Positions 24,968-38,000 of a DNA stretch of 64,000 bases are shown here, piece by piece. Each line of letters opens with the position of its first letter. Within the stretch, counting starts at the first letter, position 1. Under the pieces are notes generated by a model, which was given only the letters and a program-made list of their open reading frames with translations, did no database searches and had not been told where the DNA came from. This DNA comes from Amyelois transitella (lineage: Eukaryota; Arthropoda; Insecta; Lepidoptera; Pyralidae). The translations under genes were made by a program, and so were the position numbers. The DNA is taken from NCBI RefSeq assembly GCF_032362555.1, contig NC_083535.1, forward strand, positions 13,392,001-13,456,000, written 5' to 3'.

Positions 24968-27900
24968 TTTGACTGTGAAGGCAAATTGGCGATACAATAG
25001 TCACAATCACAATATACGCACTATTAAGCACGACGTCATTTTCTATCTAATCACTTGATTCGATGGGTCTTTGTCTTTTATGTAACAATAATAAAAATAG
25101 GACACAAATACGTACACAAAAGAAGGAAATTATTTCTACCTAATTCACCAACCTAAAAATAATAACAGATATTTTGAAAAGATAGTAATTGTTGATATTG
25201 CAATGTTTACAAATGTTTTTGAAGAAAAAAATTGTACACAAAATTATAAGTAAGTAAATATTTCAGACGTACAAAGTAAATATTTTATTTGTATTGTCAA
25301 ATTTCACAACCATAAAGAAGTCACGTCACTCGATCATATGTCACTTGTCTATCTATTCACAAATCCACGGATATTAATAAAACTTAACGGAAGAGACGCG
25401 TTGATTTCGCCATGTCACCCAACTCACACTATATTATTTTACGTCGTAACAACCAAACCAACCACAGTATTTAGCAACAGCACTTTGCGGGTTTATTACT
25501 ACTAGTTCTAAATTGTCGTTCTGTACATGAACTGAGAGATTATTTATGAAAAATACAGTAAAAATAAAAACGAATTACCCGAGTGTGGCATCGACAATAA
25601 AACCATTATTTTTATTTCTTTATAATCATAAACTTTTATTTTTAAATAAAATATGTGTAGCACAAATTCTACATACGGCCGTGAAAGATGATTGAATTCT
25701 TAATATTGGAGATGATAAGAAACACCTGATGTCATAATAATGAACGTTGAAAGGCAATGTCTCTTTTTTCTCTTTTTTTTTTAACCACTCCAGTTAACTG
25801 CAATCTCAAAAACAGAGAAGGTTGCATGATTAAGTCCCTTTGCTTATTGGTAGTCCAAAGTACTACTTTTATTAAGCACTCAAAGGCAAGAACATATCGG
25901 TCCAAAACAGCGTAAAGTCTAAATCGCGCAAGCTACCTTGAAATAACACAGATCGAGCAAGCCTCTAAATAAATAAGAAAATTATGCCAAAGATAAGACT
26001 TTTGAGTAACTTAACTTTGGCACGCTAGTTACAGCTTTGTAATATTTCTTAAGTCCATTTATAATTCTATGTGTAATTGATAAAAAGTCACACAAAATAC
26101 TAAATGGTCACTGGACTCAATTGTCTTTGCTCATTGAACTACGTTGGTGGTAGAATAGAAAATAAAAATAGTCTATGTTTTACGGCTGCTGACGGATCAT
26201 GTTTTGAAGTGGGCAGAAACTGAATGTGTTATTTTTTGTGATGAGTGTTCGTGTTATTTGTAAGGTAATTCAAACAAAATAATTACTCCTCGAATGTACT
26301 ATGATACCCTATATAAATTATATAGGCCAAATTGTTGTTTTATCGTTTAATGCTGCTGTAGGTAGACTGCCTAGGTGGCAATTTGGAATGTCAGAATTTG
26401 GGGAAAAAAATCATTTATTAAGTTAATTAGTTAACCAAATCTTTCCGATTTTTAAGAATTAGAAGCATTGAACCTTTCCGAAGGGTTGGATCAAGTATCA
26501 TTGCTGAGAGCCACACTACACCTCGTGGAATGGCACCCGACGATGATACGTCTAAAATGATATCTCTATTATTGTATCCATATCTGTCTTTTTTTCGAGC
26601 GATGTTTATACCTAATTAAAGTTTCCTAAAGTTATATTTGCAAAGCGTAATAATAGCAAATAAGATTAATTACTATTAATTATTCACCTAGCACAGTAGC
26701 ATTTTATTGCTTTGTTTAATTTTTTACAAGCCTGTGTATCTGTTTATATTTAAAATTACTCGTTTTGATTAGATTTTGTTCGAGAAACTTGCACTGGTTT
26801 ATAAATATCCCAATGTCAGTGCCTTTTGATAAACCTACTGGATTCACACAGAGGCCTACATTAACTTAAGTGAGAAAATGAGTGGGGCAAATTTCCTTAA
26901 AGACCCTGTGCTTGGGTACTTAAACTTGTACCCACCCAGGGTTTAAAAAATATGTTCCAATTAATAAGCTTGACGGACTAAATCTGATATCCAATGCAAA
27001 AAGTAAGGTATCTTTAAACATTAATTTAGAATCTTCACAGATAGTGTACTTGCAAAATCTAAGGAACCACTATGAATTTCAGGTTAAACAATAATAACTT
27101 CATTTTGTTCTAGCATTAATTTTCACCTTCAGCTTTGGGCTTGCAAAAAGTATGTTCTGTGTTCTTCTCCACACTACATTGTCTGTAAAATTTCATGGAA
27201 ATCAGTTCATTGGTTTTGACCTGAAAGATGGACAAACAAACAGACAAATACACTTTGACATTTATAATATTACTATCAATATTGTAACAACATTTTTTTT
27301 TAAACCCTTATAATGTTTTACCAAGATATATTTTTTGAAATTTGATCTTCATTGGATTGTTTAGCACTGACAAGTGTGCTTTATTTGAGATTGTAAATCA
27401 ATTGACAACACTATGAATTCTTTCTTCATCAAAGGCAACTAACTAGCTCTAACTAACCTCACCTGCCTTAAATCCTTTTGAATTTTAATCATTAATAATA
27501 ATATTATTAACTGTTTCTCCATTTTGACATCTCGGGTCTACACACCCTGGATTTTTGAGACTATTGTGTGGATATATAGATCCCATACGTAGAGAATAGC
27601 CTTTGGAGAAATTTATGTTATATTTTTCTCCTGCCTAAACCTATTGTCCGCCATATCAGCCATTAATATGGCCGTGAATGGGTTTGGGAGGTGAATATCT
27701 GACATGAACAGGTCTGGACTTATTATTCATTAATATTTGCTTTATTACATACAAGCCAAAATACACACATGATTGAATCTCCATAACATCATAGAATATA
27801 ACACAACATATTTTATGTCATGTACTTACTGAGTTACAGTTGATTTATCTAGTTACGCATAGTGTCCGTGATGCAGTTTTTATGAACGCACACCTGACCC

Positions 27901-28858
27901 ACCCACACGTATATCCTGTTATGACTGCCAACCAAATTATATAAACATACAAAGTCGAGAATCCATTCTTTATGTTTTCATTATGATTTGATTTACTTGT
28001 GGTTCTGGTGATATAATTTTTCTATAATTTCACAAACATCCAAAATTGTTTGGAAATCTCTTTTTGTCTGTCAAAAAGCTAGTCCTCATAAAATACATTC
28101 AACCACAACAATTCCCCAAAGGGATGGGCAGCTACTGCATGTTTACAATTGTCATGATCCCTGCATACTTCTTTATGAAAATTCATGACTCTCTTCATGT
28201 AAATTTGTCAGTTAATATTGAGTGAGCCATTGTCACAGAAGGTAAAATCAATTTATTTGTTCTGGAAAGCTGTGATGTCAGGAAGAACATATCTCTTTGT
28301 ATGGTGACAGCTATTCCTTGTGAAAATTTTCAATACATAAAGAATGGGACCACTCCATAGCTTTCCCATGGATGTCGTAAAAGGCGACTAAGGGATAGGC
28401 TTACATACTTGGGATTCTTTTTTAGGCGATGGGCTAGCAACCTCTCACTATTTGAATCTCAATTCTATCTTTAAGCCAAATAGCTGAGCGTGGCCTATCA
28501 GTCTTTACAGGACTGTTGGCTCTGTCTACCCCGCAAGGGATATAGACGTGATTATATGTATGTAACAAAAGAAACTTGTGGTTCTTGACTTGGCTTTTGG
28601 CTAGGAAGTCCCCGATTTGACCAAGGCACACTTGTCTGGGTGGCAGGCCTTCCAAAATTCACTTAGTGGACCAGCTTTCATTCATCATAGAATTTAAATG
28701 TATAAAAGAAGACACTGACTTACATATCGACACACAGCAATGAGTCTTGGGATTTCAAAAATTTGTAGGCTCCTTATGTAGTCTAGTCTAAATTCCCGCT
28801 GGAACTTTGGGATTTTTCGTTTAATCTGATATAATGCTACCAAAATGTGTTGTTGCAG
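24968..28858. other. Divergent upstream region, repeat-poor
   Basis: Separates the minus-strand ORF from Roquin. AT-rich, with only one clear repeat (A-family, 28340-28563). Roquin must have at least one untranslated exon here because its first coding exon begins with a 3' splice site. A candidate donor is TTGTAAGGTAATT near 26262, but I cannot fix the promoter. Confidence 0.5.
28340..28563 (+). mobile_element. A-family repeat
   Basis: Forward copy without head, about 300 bases before Roquin exon 1. Confidence 0.8.
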
Positions 28859-29021
28859 AATGCCAATCCAGGCGCCTCAGTGGACGGACTACCTGAATTG
28901 TCCGGTGTGCTGCCGAGAGTTCGGGCCGCCGCCGCGGAGCCCTATCAGCCTCGGTTGCGGCCACACACTATGTAGACATTGTCTCAAACACCTGCACAGG
29001 AAACAATGTCCATTCGATCAA
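28859..29021 (+). CDS. RC3H1: Roquin exon 1 (coding), RING finger
   Basis: Acceptor TTGTTGCAG leaves a single base before ATG, so the start codon is created right behind a splice site. Encodes [18 protein letters not shown] through [10 protein letters not shown]. Donor GTGAGA. Confidence 0.95.
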
Positions 29022-32000
29022 GTGAGATTCGTTTTGTACTAAAACATTTGTGTTGTGTGATGCTAAGTATCTTAGAATAGAATTACTACCATCATCTTGT
29101 AGTAAAGGACGACTAAAGGAGTAGGCACATCGGTCTAGTGCAGTTTTGCTAAGGTTTTGGAGATCAGACAAGAGTTGATTTACTTTACAACTAGTTAGAT
29201 AGTTACCTACCAGGGTTATGGTTGAAACACGCACCCTGGGCTTGTCTCCCGAGTGGTCAGTAAGTATCCTCTGAATGTGGGAGAATGTAATGGTGAAATT
29301 GAAATTCAGATATTCAGCAGTTTGTTACCGCTTCTTCTGCACTGACGCTTTGGAAGCGGCAGTGAACTTAGTTTTAAGTAATTTATTTGATGTCAACCAA
29401 TGTTGTAAATATACCAAAAAAAAAGACAATTATGAAGTGATGTTGAAATGTCCCGTAATAATGATTAGAAAATTTGAATTTGGTCTTGGAACTCCGAAGT
29501 TTATAGCTTTTTTTATATTTTTTTTAATAAATTACAGGTTAAGTCAAGCAACTGGCTTTAAAAAAAATATTTTTCTTGTAATTTAGATTGTTAATTTCTC
29601 TACTTATAACAATATAGCTCAACATTTTCAATTATATTTAATCCACTTTTATAGTGCTTAATGAAAGGAATTTCCCAAAGGCACGGAGTTAACAAGATTC
29701 TGACTTAACAAGATTGTGATCGCAACTATGTCCACACTAATAATAAAGAGAAAAGATTTGTATATTTTTATGTTTGTAACGTATAAACTCAAAACCTATT
29801 GAATAGACGCTTTAGGGATAACATAGACCACTCCATATCATTTCCATGGATGTCGTAAAAGGCGACTAAGGGAAAGTCTAATAAAATTGGGATTTTTCAT
29901 GTAGGCAATGGGATAGCAACCTATTTGATCGACAATAATATTGCTTTTACTCAACTACAATAATTAGGCTTACAAACTTGGGATTATTTTTTAGGCGATG
30001 GGCTAGCAACCTGTCACTATTTGAATCTCTATTCTATCATTAAGCCGTGAACGTGGCCATTCAGTATTTTCAAGACTGTTGGCTCTGTCTACCCCGCAAG
30101 GGATATAGACGTGACCATATGTATGTATGTATGTTTACTCAACTATCGGCAACATTAGCGACTACATTATTCTCCATCACCAGGCCGTGATCCAAGTGGA
30201 TCCAGAGGAGCTGGTGGTGAACACGGCACTGCTCCAGCTGGCCGGGTACCCTCCCCCCGCGCAGCCCTACCACCCCCCGTGCATCCAGGCGCTCCCGGAA
30301 GCGGACCGGCAGGCCTACGATGTGATCGTGAGGAGTATGGAGCACCTGGCTGTGTATCTCAAGTTCTGCGGGAATGGTGAGATTATTTTTTTTTAATTAA
30401 ATTTGTCCTTAGATTTATAAAACTTCTGTTTTATGTTTTGTGTTAGAGCGTGATTTAGATTTTTGACAATAATAGTTGAAGTATTTTGTTTAATTATCTG
30501 TCCTTTTTAAAATACATACATACGAGTACATACATAAAATCACGCCTCTTTCCCGGAGGGGTAGGCAGAGACTACCTCTTTCCACTTGCCACGATCTCTG
30601 CATATTTCCTTCGCTTCATCCACATTCATAACTCTCTTCATGCAAGATTTATTTTTAAAATATAAATTAATATATACGCGACAATTTACACTGATTGAGT
30701 TATTCTCGAAGTAAATTCGAAATTTGTGTTACGAGATACTAACTCAACGATATTATATAGATTAACATCCATGGCCAATTAGAGAAAGTTAGTGGCCTTG
30801 CCGGGATTTGAACCCAGGACCTTCGGTGTCACAGTCAAGCGCACTACCGCTACGCTACATAGGTCAAGATTAAATTTTCATAAATCATATTTTCTTTGTT
30901 CATTTATAATATGTTGTTTAAGTAATTTTTGCATTTGACCATAGATAAAAACTTTAAAAATCGGTTACTTGGTTATGGAATAGTTATGCAAAATAAGGTT
31001 AATATTCTTCATACAATCGTAGTATTGTAAATACCACCATTAAATTATGCAGTTAAAAATGCGGTCATCAATTTTATTATATTTATATATTTTTTCTGAT
31101 AAAGTACTCTTTAAGAATATTTCTTTTCATCTTTGCTTTTGTCAGTATATAAATATATTTAAAAAAAAATGTTGCCAACAGCTAACAGCACGGGTAGCCG
31201 TTTGTCCCGGCCGATGCAACGCAAACTTGTGACGTTACTGCAATGCGCAGTGACAGACGAGGAGGGGAGGGGGCGGGCTGCGCGCGCGGCGAGATCTTTG
31301 GGGGAGAGGACTGTCACCGAACTAATATTGCAACATCAGGTATTTTATGTTACATACACATACATATTGAGACGGCCTCAGTGGCGCAGCGGTAGTACGC
31401 TTGTCTGTGACACCGGAGGTTCCGGGTTCGAATCCATGTTTATCTATATAAGTATTTATTATAAAATAAAGTATCTTTGAGTTAGTATCTCGTAACACAA
31501 GTCTCGAACTTTGACGGTACAGGAGGCAGACAGAGAGACACACACCAATATTATAACACCTCTTTTTGTCTAATAATGGTAAATCCATTATTAGACAAAA
31601 AGAAGTGTTATGTTTACTAATTTATTTCAAGATATATGTACAGGAAGCTTTTGATTCTCCTTTTAGGCGATGGGCTAGCAACCTGTCACTATTTGAATCT
31701 CAATATTATCATCAAGCCAAAAAGTTGAACTTGGCCTATCAGTCTTTTCAAGACTGTCGGCTCTGTCTACCCCGTAAGGGATATGTAATTTCTTTTCAAA
31801 TCACGCATACAGGATGCAACAATATGCAGTTCTCTGCAACACCAAAGTGCACGGCAGTTCATATGAATTTAACACGAGCTATTCAATCAATTCAACTGCT
31901 CTATTTGAATCTATTAAAGTGGGGCTTTGTATTGCAATCTGACTCAGTGCGGGGCAGACATACCTATTATGCGTTTATTACACACACAGTGCCGTGTGGT

Positions 32001-35000
32001 TCCCGGCACCTATACTAAAAAAAGTAAGAATAAGAACATAAAATATTACCTTTCTATTTAGGACTAGCAGTGTCCGCGACTTCGTCCGCGTGGTATAGTT
32101 ATTTTGGGCATCATTGAAGCCCTCAAGGATGAATAATTTTTCCCGTTTTTTTAATAACATTTTCCATTGTTTCTTCGCTCCTTATAGTTGCAGCGTGATG
32201 TTATATAGCCTAAAGCCTTCCCCGATAAATGGTATATTCAACGCAAAAAGAATTTTTCAATTCGAACCATTAGTTCCTGGGATTAGCGCGTTCAAACAAA
32301 CAAACTATTCAGCTTTAGGTATTAGAATAGAATAGATTTATTGTCAATTTTTGTGCCGTATGGTTTCCGGCTCCAATAGAAAAAAGAATACGACTACTCC
32401 ATCTCTTTCCCACGGATGTCGTAAAAGGCGGCTAAGGAATTGGTTTATAAACTTAGGATTCTCCTTTAAGGCGATGGCTAGCAACCTTTCGCTATTTGAA
32501 TCTCAATTCTATAATCAAGCCAAACAGCTGAACGTGGCCTTTTCAAGACTGTTGGCTCTGTCTACCCCGCATGGGATATGGACGTGATGATATGTATGTA
32601 TGTTATTTTCAAAATTGGATACAAGGTATCACTTATTGACGTCACGTCACATAAATCTAATTATAACTAACTACCGCTTCCAAAGCTATTATTGTTTGTG
32701 ACAAATTAAAAAAAAATCAAAAAATTTTATTCATTTTTATAGGATAGGATACTTCATATCGCTTAATAATTGTCAAAACGTATGGTTTAATGACATTGGT
32801 TGACGTCAAATAAATTACTTAAAACTAAGTCAACTGCCGCTTCCAAGGCGTCAGTGCAGAAGGAGCGGTAACAAACTGCACTGCAGCATTTTCTTCAACA
32901 ACGTCAACTTCACAATTAATATGAATTGAAAATGACACCCCCACAGAATCCCCAGCAGCTCAGCGCCAATTTGTGGGCGGCGGTGCGCGCGCGCGGGTGT
33001 CAGTTCCTCGGGCCCGCGATGCAGGAGGAGGTTCTCAAACTGGTGCTGTTGGCACTTGAGGATGGATCAGCGCTGTCCAGGAAGGTGAGCGCTTTGTCCA
33101 GACTGAACTGTGAGAAATTGAAAAAAGAATATTTTTTTTTAGGTAGTATCTTTGTGGAGTGTCTGTGGTCGATTAGGTAATGTGCCCGGTTAATATGTGT
33201 GTGGCGCCAAAAGGCACAAGTTTGAATCCCAACTCGGTCATGTAACAGTGAATAGTTTAGAAGTTATGTGCATTAGTTTGAATACCAACTGATGCTCTTG
33301 CGGTGAGGGAAAATATCGTGAGGAAACCTGCACATTCAGGCAAATAGATGTGTATTAGGTTGCCCTGCAAATCTTGCGGAGGTCAGATGGGAGTCGCTTT
33401 GTGTAAACTCCTGACTAATCCAATACAGGATCCATGGTCAAAGGGCTCCTCTACATAGTTGTGAGGATGCGACCTTGACTAAAGCCAGGTGGAAGAAGTA
33501 ACAACGTTGTCTCCGCTTTTTATAGCCCTGATAATTATATACAATCGACTAAGTGACATTATACCTACCAAAGCACAGCTCAAACCGCTGCCTCTAAAAA
33601 CGTCTACTTCTGAAGTTAAGCGGACCCAAGGCTCCATCCTTCCTTGGCAATAACAGTGACAAACTTTGAGAGTAGGATGCAAACATACATACATAAAATC
33701 ACGCCTCTTTCCCGGAGGGGTAGGCAGAGACTACATCTTTCCACTTGACACGATCTCTGCATACTTCCTTCGCTTCATCCACATTCGTAACTCTTCATGC
33801 AAGCTCGGCGGTTTCGGGTACTCTCGACCTGACCCTTTGCCAGGACGTCCTTAATTTGATCAAGATACGTTCGTCTAGGTCTTCCCACTCCGACCTTTCA
33901 TATGAGAGGAGATTGTTTAAAAAATATTAATGACAATGTCTTTGTCCACAGGTGTTAGTGATGTTTGTAGTCCAAAGATTGGAGCCTCATTTCCCGCAGG
34001 CTTCCAAAACTAGTATAGGCCATGTCGTGCAACTCTTGTACAGGGCTTCTTGTTTTAAGGTGAGTGTTATTCTCTCGTCCACATTCCATTTTAAGTTTGA
34101 ATAATTGTGAAGTTGACGTTGTTGAAGAAAATGCTGCAGTGCAGTTTGTTACCGCTTATTCTGCACTGACGCCTTGGAAGCGGCGGTAAACTTGGTTTTA
34201 AGTAATTTATTTGACGTCAACCAATGTTGTGAAACCAAACGTTTTGACAATTATTAAGCGATATGAAGTATCCTATGATAATGAATAAATATTTTGAATT
34301 TTGAAGTGGATACTGCTGCCCAATGCGTAAGTTGACCAATGAGCTAAAATTCATTGCGTTAAATAATACATTTCAAATACCGTTTGTTATATTTCTAACT
34401 AGCGACCCGCCCCGGCTTCGCACGGGTGCATAATTATAAATGTTATTATACATAAAAACCTTCCTCTTCAATCACTTTACCTGTTACAAAAAACCGCATC
34501 AAAATCCGTTGCGTAATTTTAAAGATTCAAGCATACAGACAAACAGACTAAAATAGCGACTTTGTTTTATACTATGTAGTGATGTATATATGTATCGTTG
34601 ATATATATATTTATTTAAACGAAAACAACAATTTCAGGTGTCGAAACGGGAATGCGACTCGTCCCTAATGCAACTGAAAGAGGAGTTCCGCACATACGAG
34701 TCTTTACGTCGAGAACACGACGCCCAAATAGTTCAGATAGCCACCGAGGCGGGTCTGAGAATAGCCCCCGACCAATGGAGTGCTTTACTCTATGGTGACA
34801 CTGCGCATAAAAGTCATATGCAGAGTATAATAGACAAATTGCAGACGCCACAGTCGTTTGCGCAGTCTGTGCAGGAGTTGTTCATAGCGTTGCAGAGGAC
34901 GGGTGATCCTGCGCAGCTGGGTGTCATGAGCAGGCATTTGGACAGGCTCGCGGGCATCGATTCTAGTCCAGGTAAATTCAAATTCAAATTCAAATCTCTT

Positions 35001-38000
35001 TATTGCAGAAACACAGGTAGAAAAGATGATACATAACAGTTCATGTCACTGTGATCTGTCTTCACAAGACCTAAATGTGTGTTCGTTTATTGTTTTTTTT
35101 TTTAAATAGGCTTTTGAGGGTGAAAATTTTATTGAATACTAGCTGTCTTGGAAAACGTTGTTTTGCCATATAAATAATTTTTAATAGTGACAAGTGGTAA
35201 GAGGTAGTCTTTGCCTACTCCTCCGGGAAAGAGGCGTACTTTTAAGTATGTATGTATGTATAATTTTTTAATAATTTCTAGTTAAAAAAAATTTTAAGGG
35301 TGGACAACCCTTATCACTAAGAGGTATAATAGATAGGGTAGATGTTGACCGATTGTCAGACCTACTCTACTACTAAAATTTCATGAGAATCGGTCAAGCC
35401 GTTTCGGAGGAGTACGGGAACGAAAGCGTACGGGTACGGAGCAAGGGATATAAACGTTATTATATAAAGTGAATGAATTCACAAACACACTCCAATTCCT
35501 TTATACCTGTATCTTGATACTAGAAAAATAATTTATTTTTCAGACATTTATTTACATGTTTAGATTTAATTTCTTTTTGTAGTATTGGTCTTTAATAGAG
35601 CGTGTGACGTAGTTTTTGAGGGGTTTTTTACATGTGAAAATGATGTCGTTTAATTCAAATAAAAATAGGCTCAAACGGCTCAGAAGCATGGGTGTAGTCT
35701 ATGTTTAAAAGGATGCAGTTGTTTTAAATGTCACCCTGTATTTTTGACATATCTCTTTTAAATATCGTAATTGCGCAGACGCAAAGAGTCCGATGTGGAA
35801 GCAGTTGGCAGACGTGATGAGCTCCTTGAAGGAGGTGGTCTCCGGGCTCATACACTACCTCCAGCAGCAGGCCACGGGCCGGGACTCGAACCACAACCAC
35901 AAGGAGAGAATTGAACCCACTACCAGTGAGTGATATGTCTACATTGTCTTTCAAAGAGCTGGTCTCCTGGCTAATTTACTACTAGCGACCCGCCCCGGCT
36001 TCGCACGGGTGCAAAATTATAAATGTTATTATACATAAAAACCTTCCTCTTGAATCACTCTACCTGTTACAAAAAACCGCATCAAAATCCGTTGCGTAAT
36101 TTTAAAGATTCAAGCATACAGACAAACAGACTAAAATAGCGACTTTGTTTTATACTATGTAGTGATATTAATCTATAAGTACTAATATTATAAAGCTGAA
36201 GAGTTTGTTTGAATGCGCTAATCTCAGGATATACTGGTTCGAGTTGAAAACTTCGTCGACTTCGGCCGCGTGGAATAGTTATTTTGGGCATCATTAAAGC
36301 CCTCAATGATGAATTATTTCCCCCGTTTTTTTTACACATTTTCCATTAATTCTTCACTACTAATAGTTGCAGCGTGATGTTATATAGCCTAAAGCCTTCC
36401 TCGATAAATGGTCTATTCAACACAAAGAGAATTTTTCAATTCGAACCAGTGGTTCCTGAGATTAGCGCGTTTACACAAACAAACTCTTCAGCTTTATAAT
36501 AGTAGTATATATGTATGTATTTTTTGACGGCCTCTGGCGCAGCGGTAGTGCGCTTCTCTGTGACACCGGAGGTCCCGGGTTCGAATCCCGGCCGGGGCGT
36601 GATGAGAAACGAACTTACTCCGATTGGCCCGGGTCTTGGATGTTTATCTATATAAGTATTTAGTATTATTATAAAATATAATATCGTTGAGTTAGTATCG
36701 CGTAACACAAGTCTCGAACTAACATCGAGGCTAACTCAATCTGTGTAATTTGTCCCGTATATATTTATTTTATTTGTATATTATCTCAATTCTATCATTA
36801 AGCCGAATAGCTGAACGTGGCCATTTAGTCTTCAAGACTGTTGGCTCTGTCTACCCCGCATGGGGTATAAACGTGACCATATGTATGTATGTACGTATTA
36901 TCTTATAGGTCAACCATCGCCACAAACAGCAGCGTCCACACCGACCCATACTAAATACAAGGTGTCAATGTGTCGGGACGCGGCGACGAGATCTTTCTGT
37001 CCCCGGGGGAACACATGCACATTCGCGCACTCCGAGGAGGAACTCGAGAGGTAAACTAATTGTGTTTAACATTCATTTATTAGAATAGATTTATTTTCGA
37101 AATTGGATACAAGGTATCACTTATTGACGTCACATAACTTAAATCTAATTATAACTACTACTATTGCCGTGTGGTTCCCGGCACCACCACTTCGTATCGT
37201 TCCCATGGGGAGGAACTTGAGAGGTGAACTACTTATATTTAACATTCATTTATTGCCGTGTGGTTCCCGGCACCACCACTTCGTATCTTTCCCATGGGGA
37301 GGAACTTGAGAGGTAAACTAATTGTGTTTAACATTGATTTATTGCCGTGTGGTTCCCGGCACCACCACTTCGTATCGTTCCCATGGATTTCGTGAAAGGC
37401 GATTGAGATATAGGCTTATAAAGTTGGGATTCTTCTTATTAGGCGATGGGCTAGCAACCTGTCACTATTTGAATCTCAATTTTATTATTAAGCCTAACAG
37501 ATGAACGTGGCCTATCAGTCTTTACAAGACTGTTGGCTCTGTCTACCCCGCAGCGGATATAGACGTGATTATATGTATGTATGTATTCATTGACTAACTT
37601 CTAGCGCGAATATAGCGCCAATTATAGAATAATATAAAGGTTTTTCGAAAATCCCGCGGGAAATTTTACCGAGATGAAAGGTACCCTATGTTCTTCTCCA
37701 GACTCTTAATACGTGATATTTTAAAAGCGTTTCAATTCATGACGCGTGAAGAGGTGACAGAAAATCAACAATAAATACGTTTAGTTATGTACCTTTTTTG
37801 TATTGCTGCAACGCACACCCTTATAAATTTGTTATTTTATATGTATTGTATAACATTGTTATTTGTATGGGTAGCAAATCAAATAAATTAATTATGTATG
37901 TATCAAACAAACTAATAACATTACGCATTCATAATATTAGTTGAGTTTTCTTCTTTTAAATACAATAAATTACGCACGCCAAAAGCGTAATCGATCGACA

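Noticed and set aside
37103..37504. ORFs with repeated VVPGTTT / RIVPMGRN peptides
   Set aside because: Translations of the duplicated A-family head and exon-8 end.
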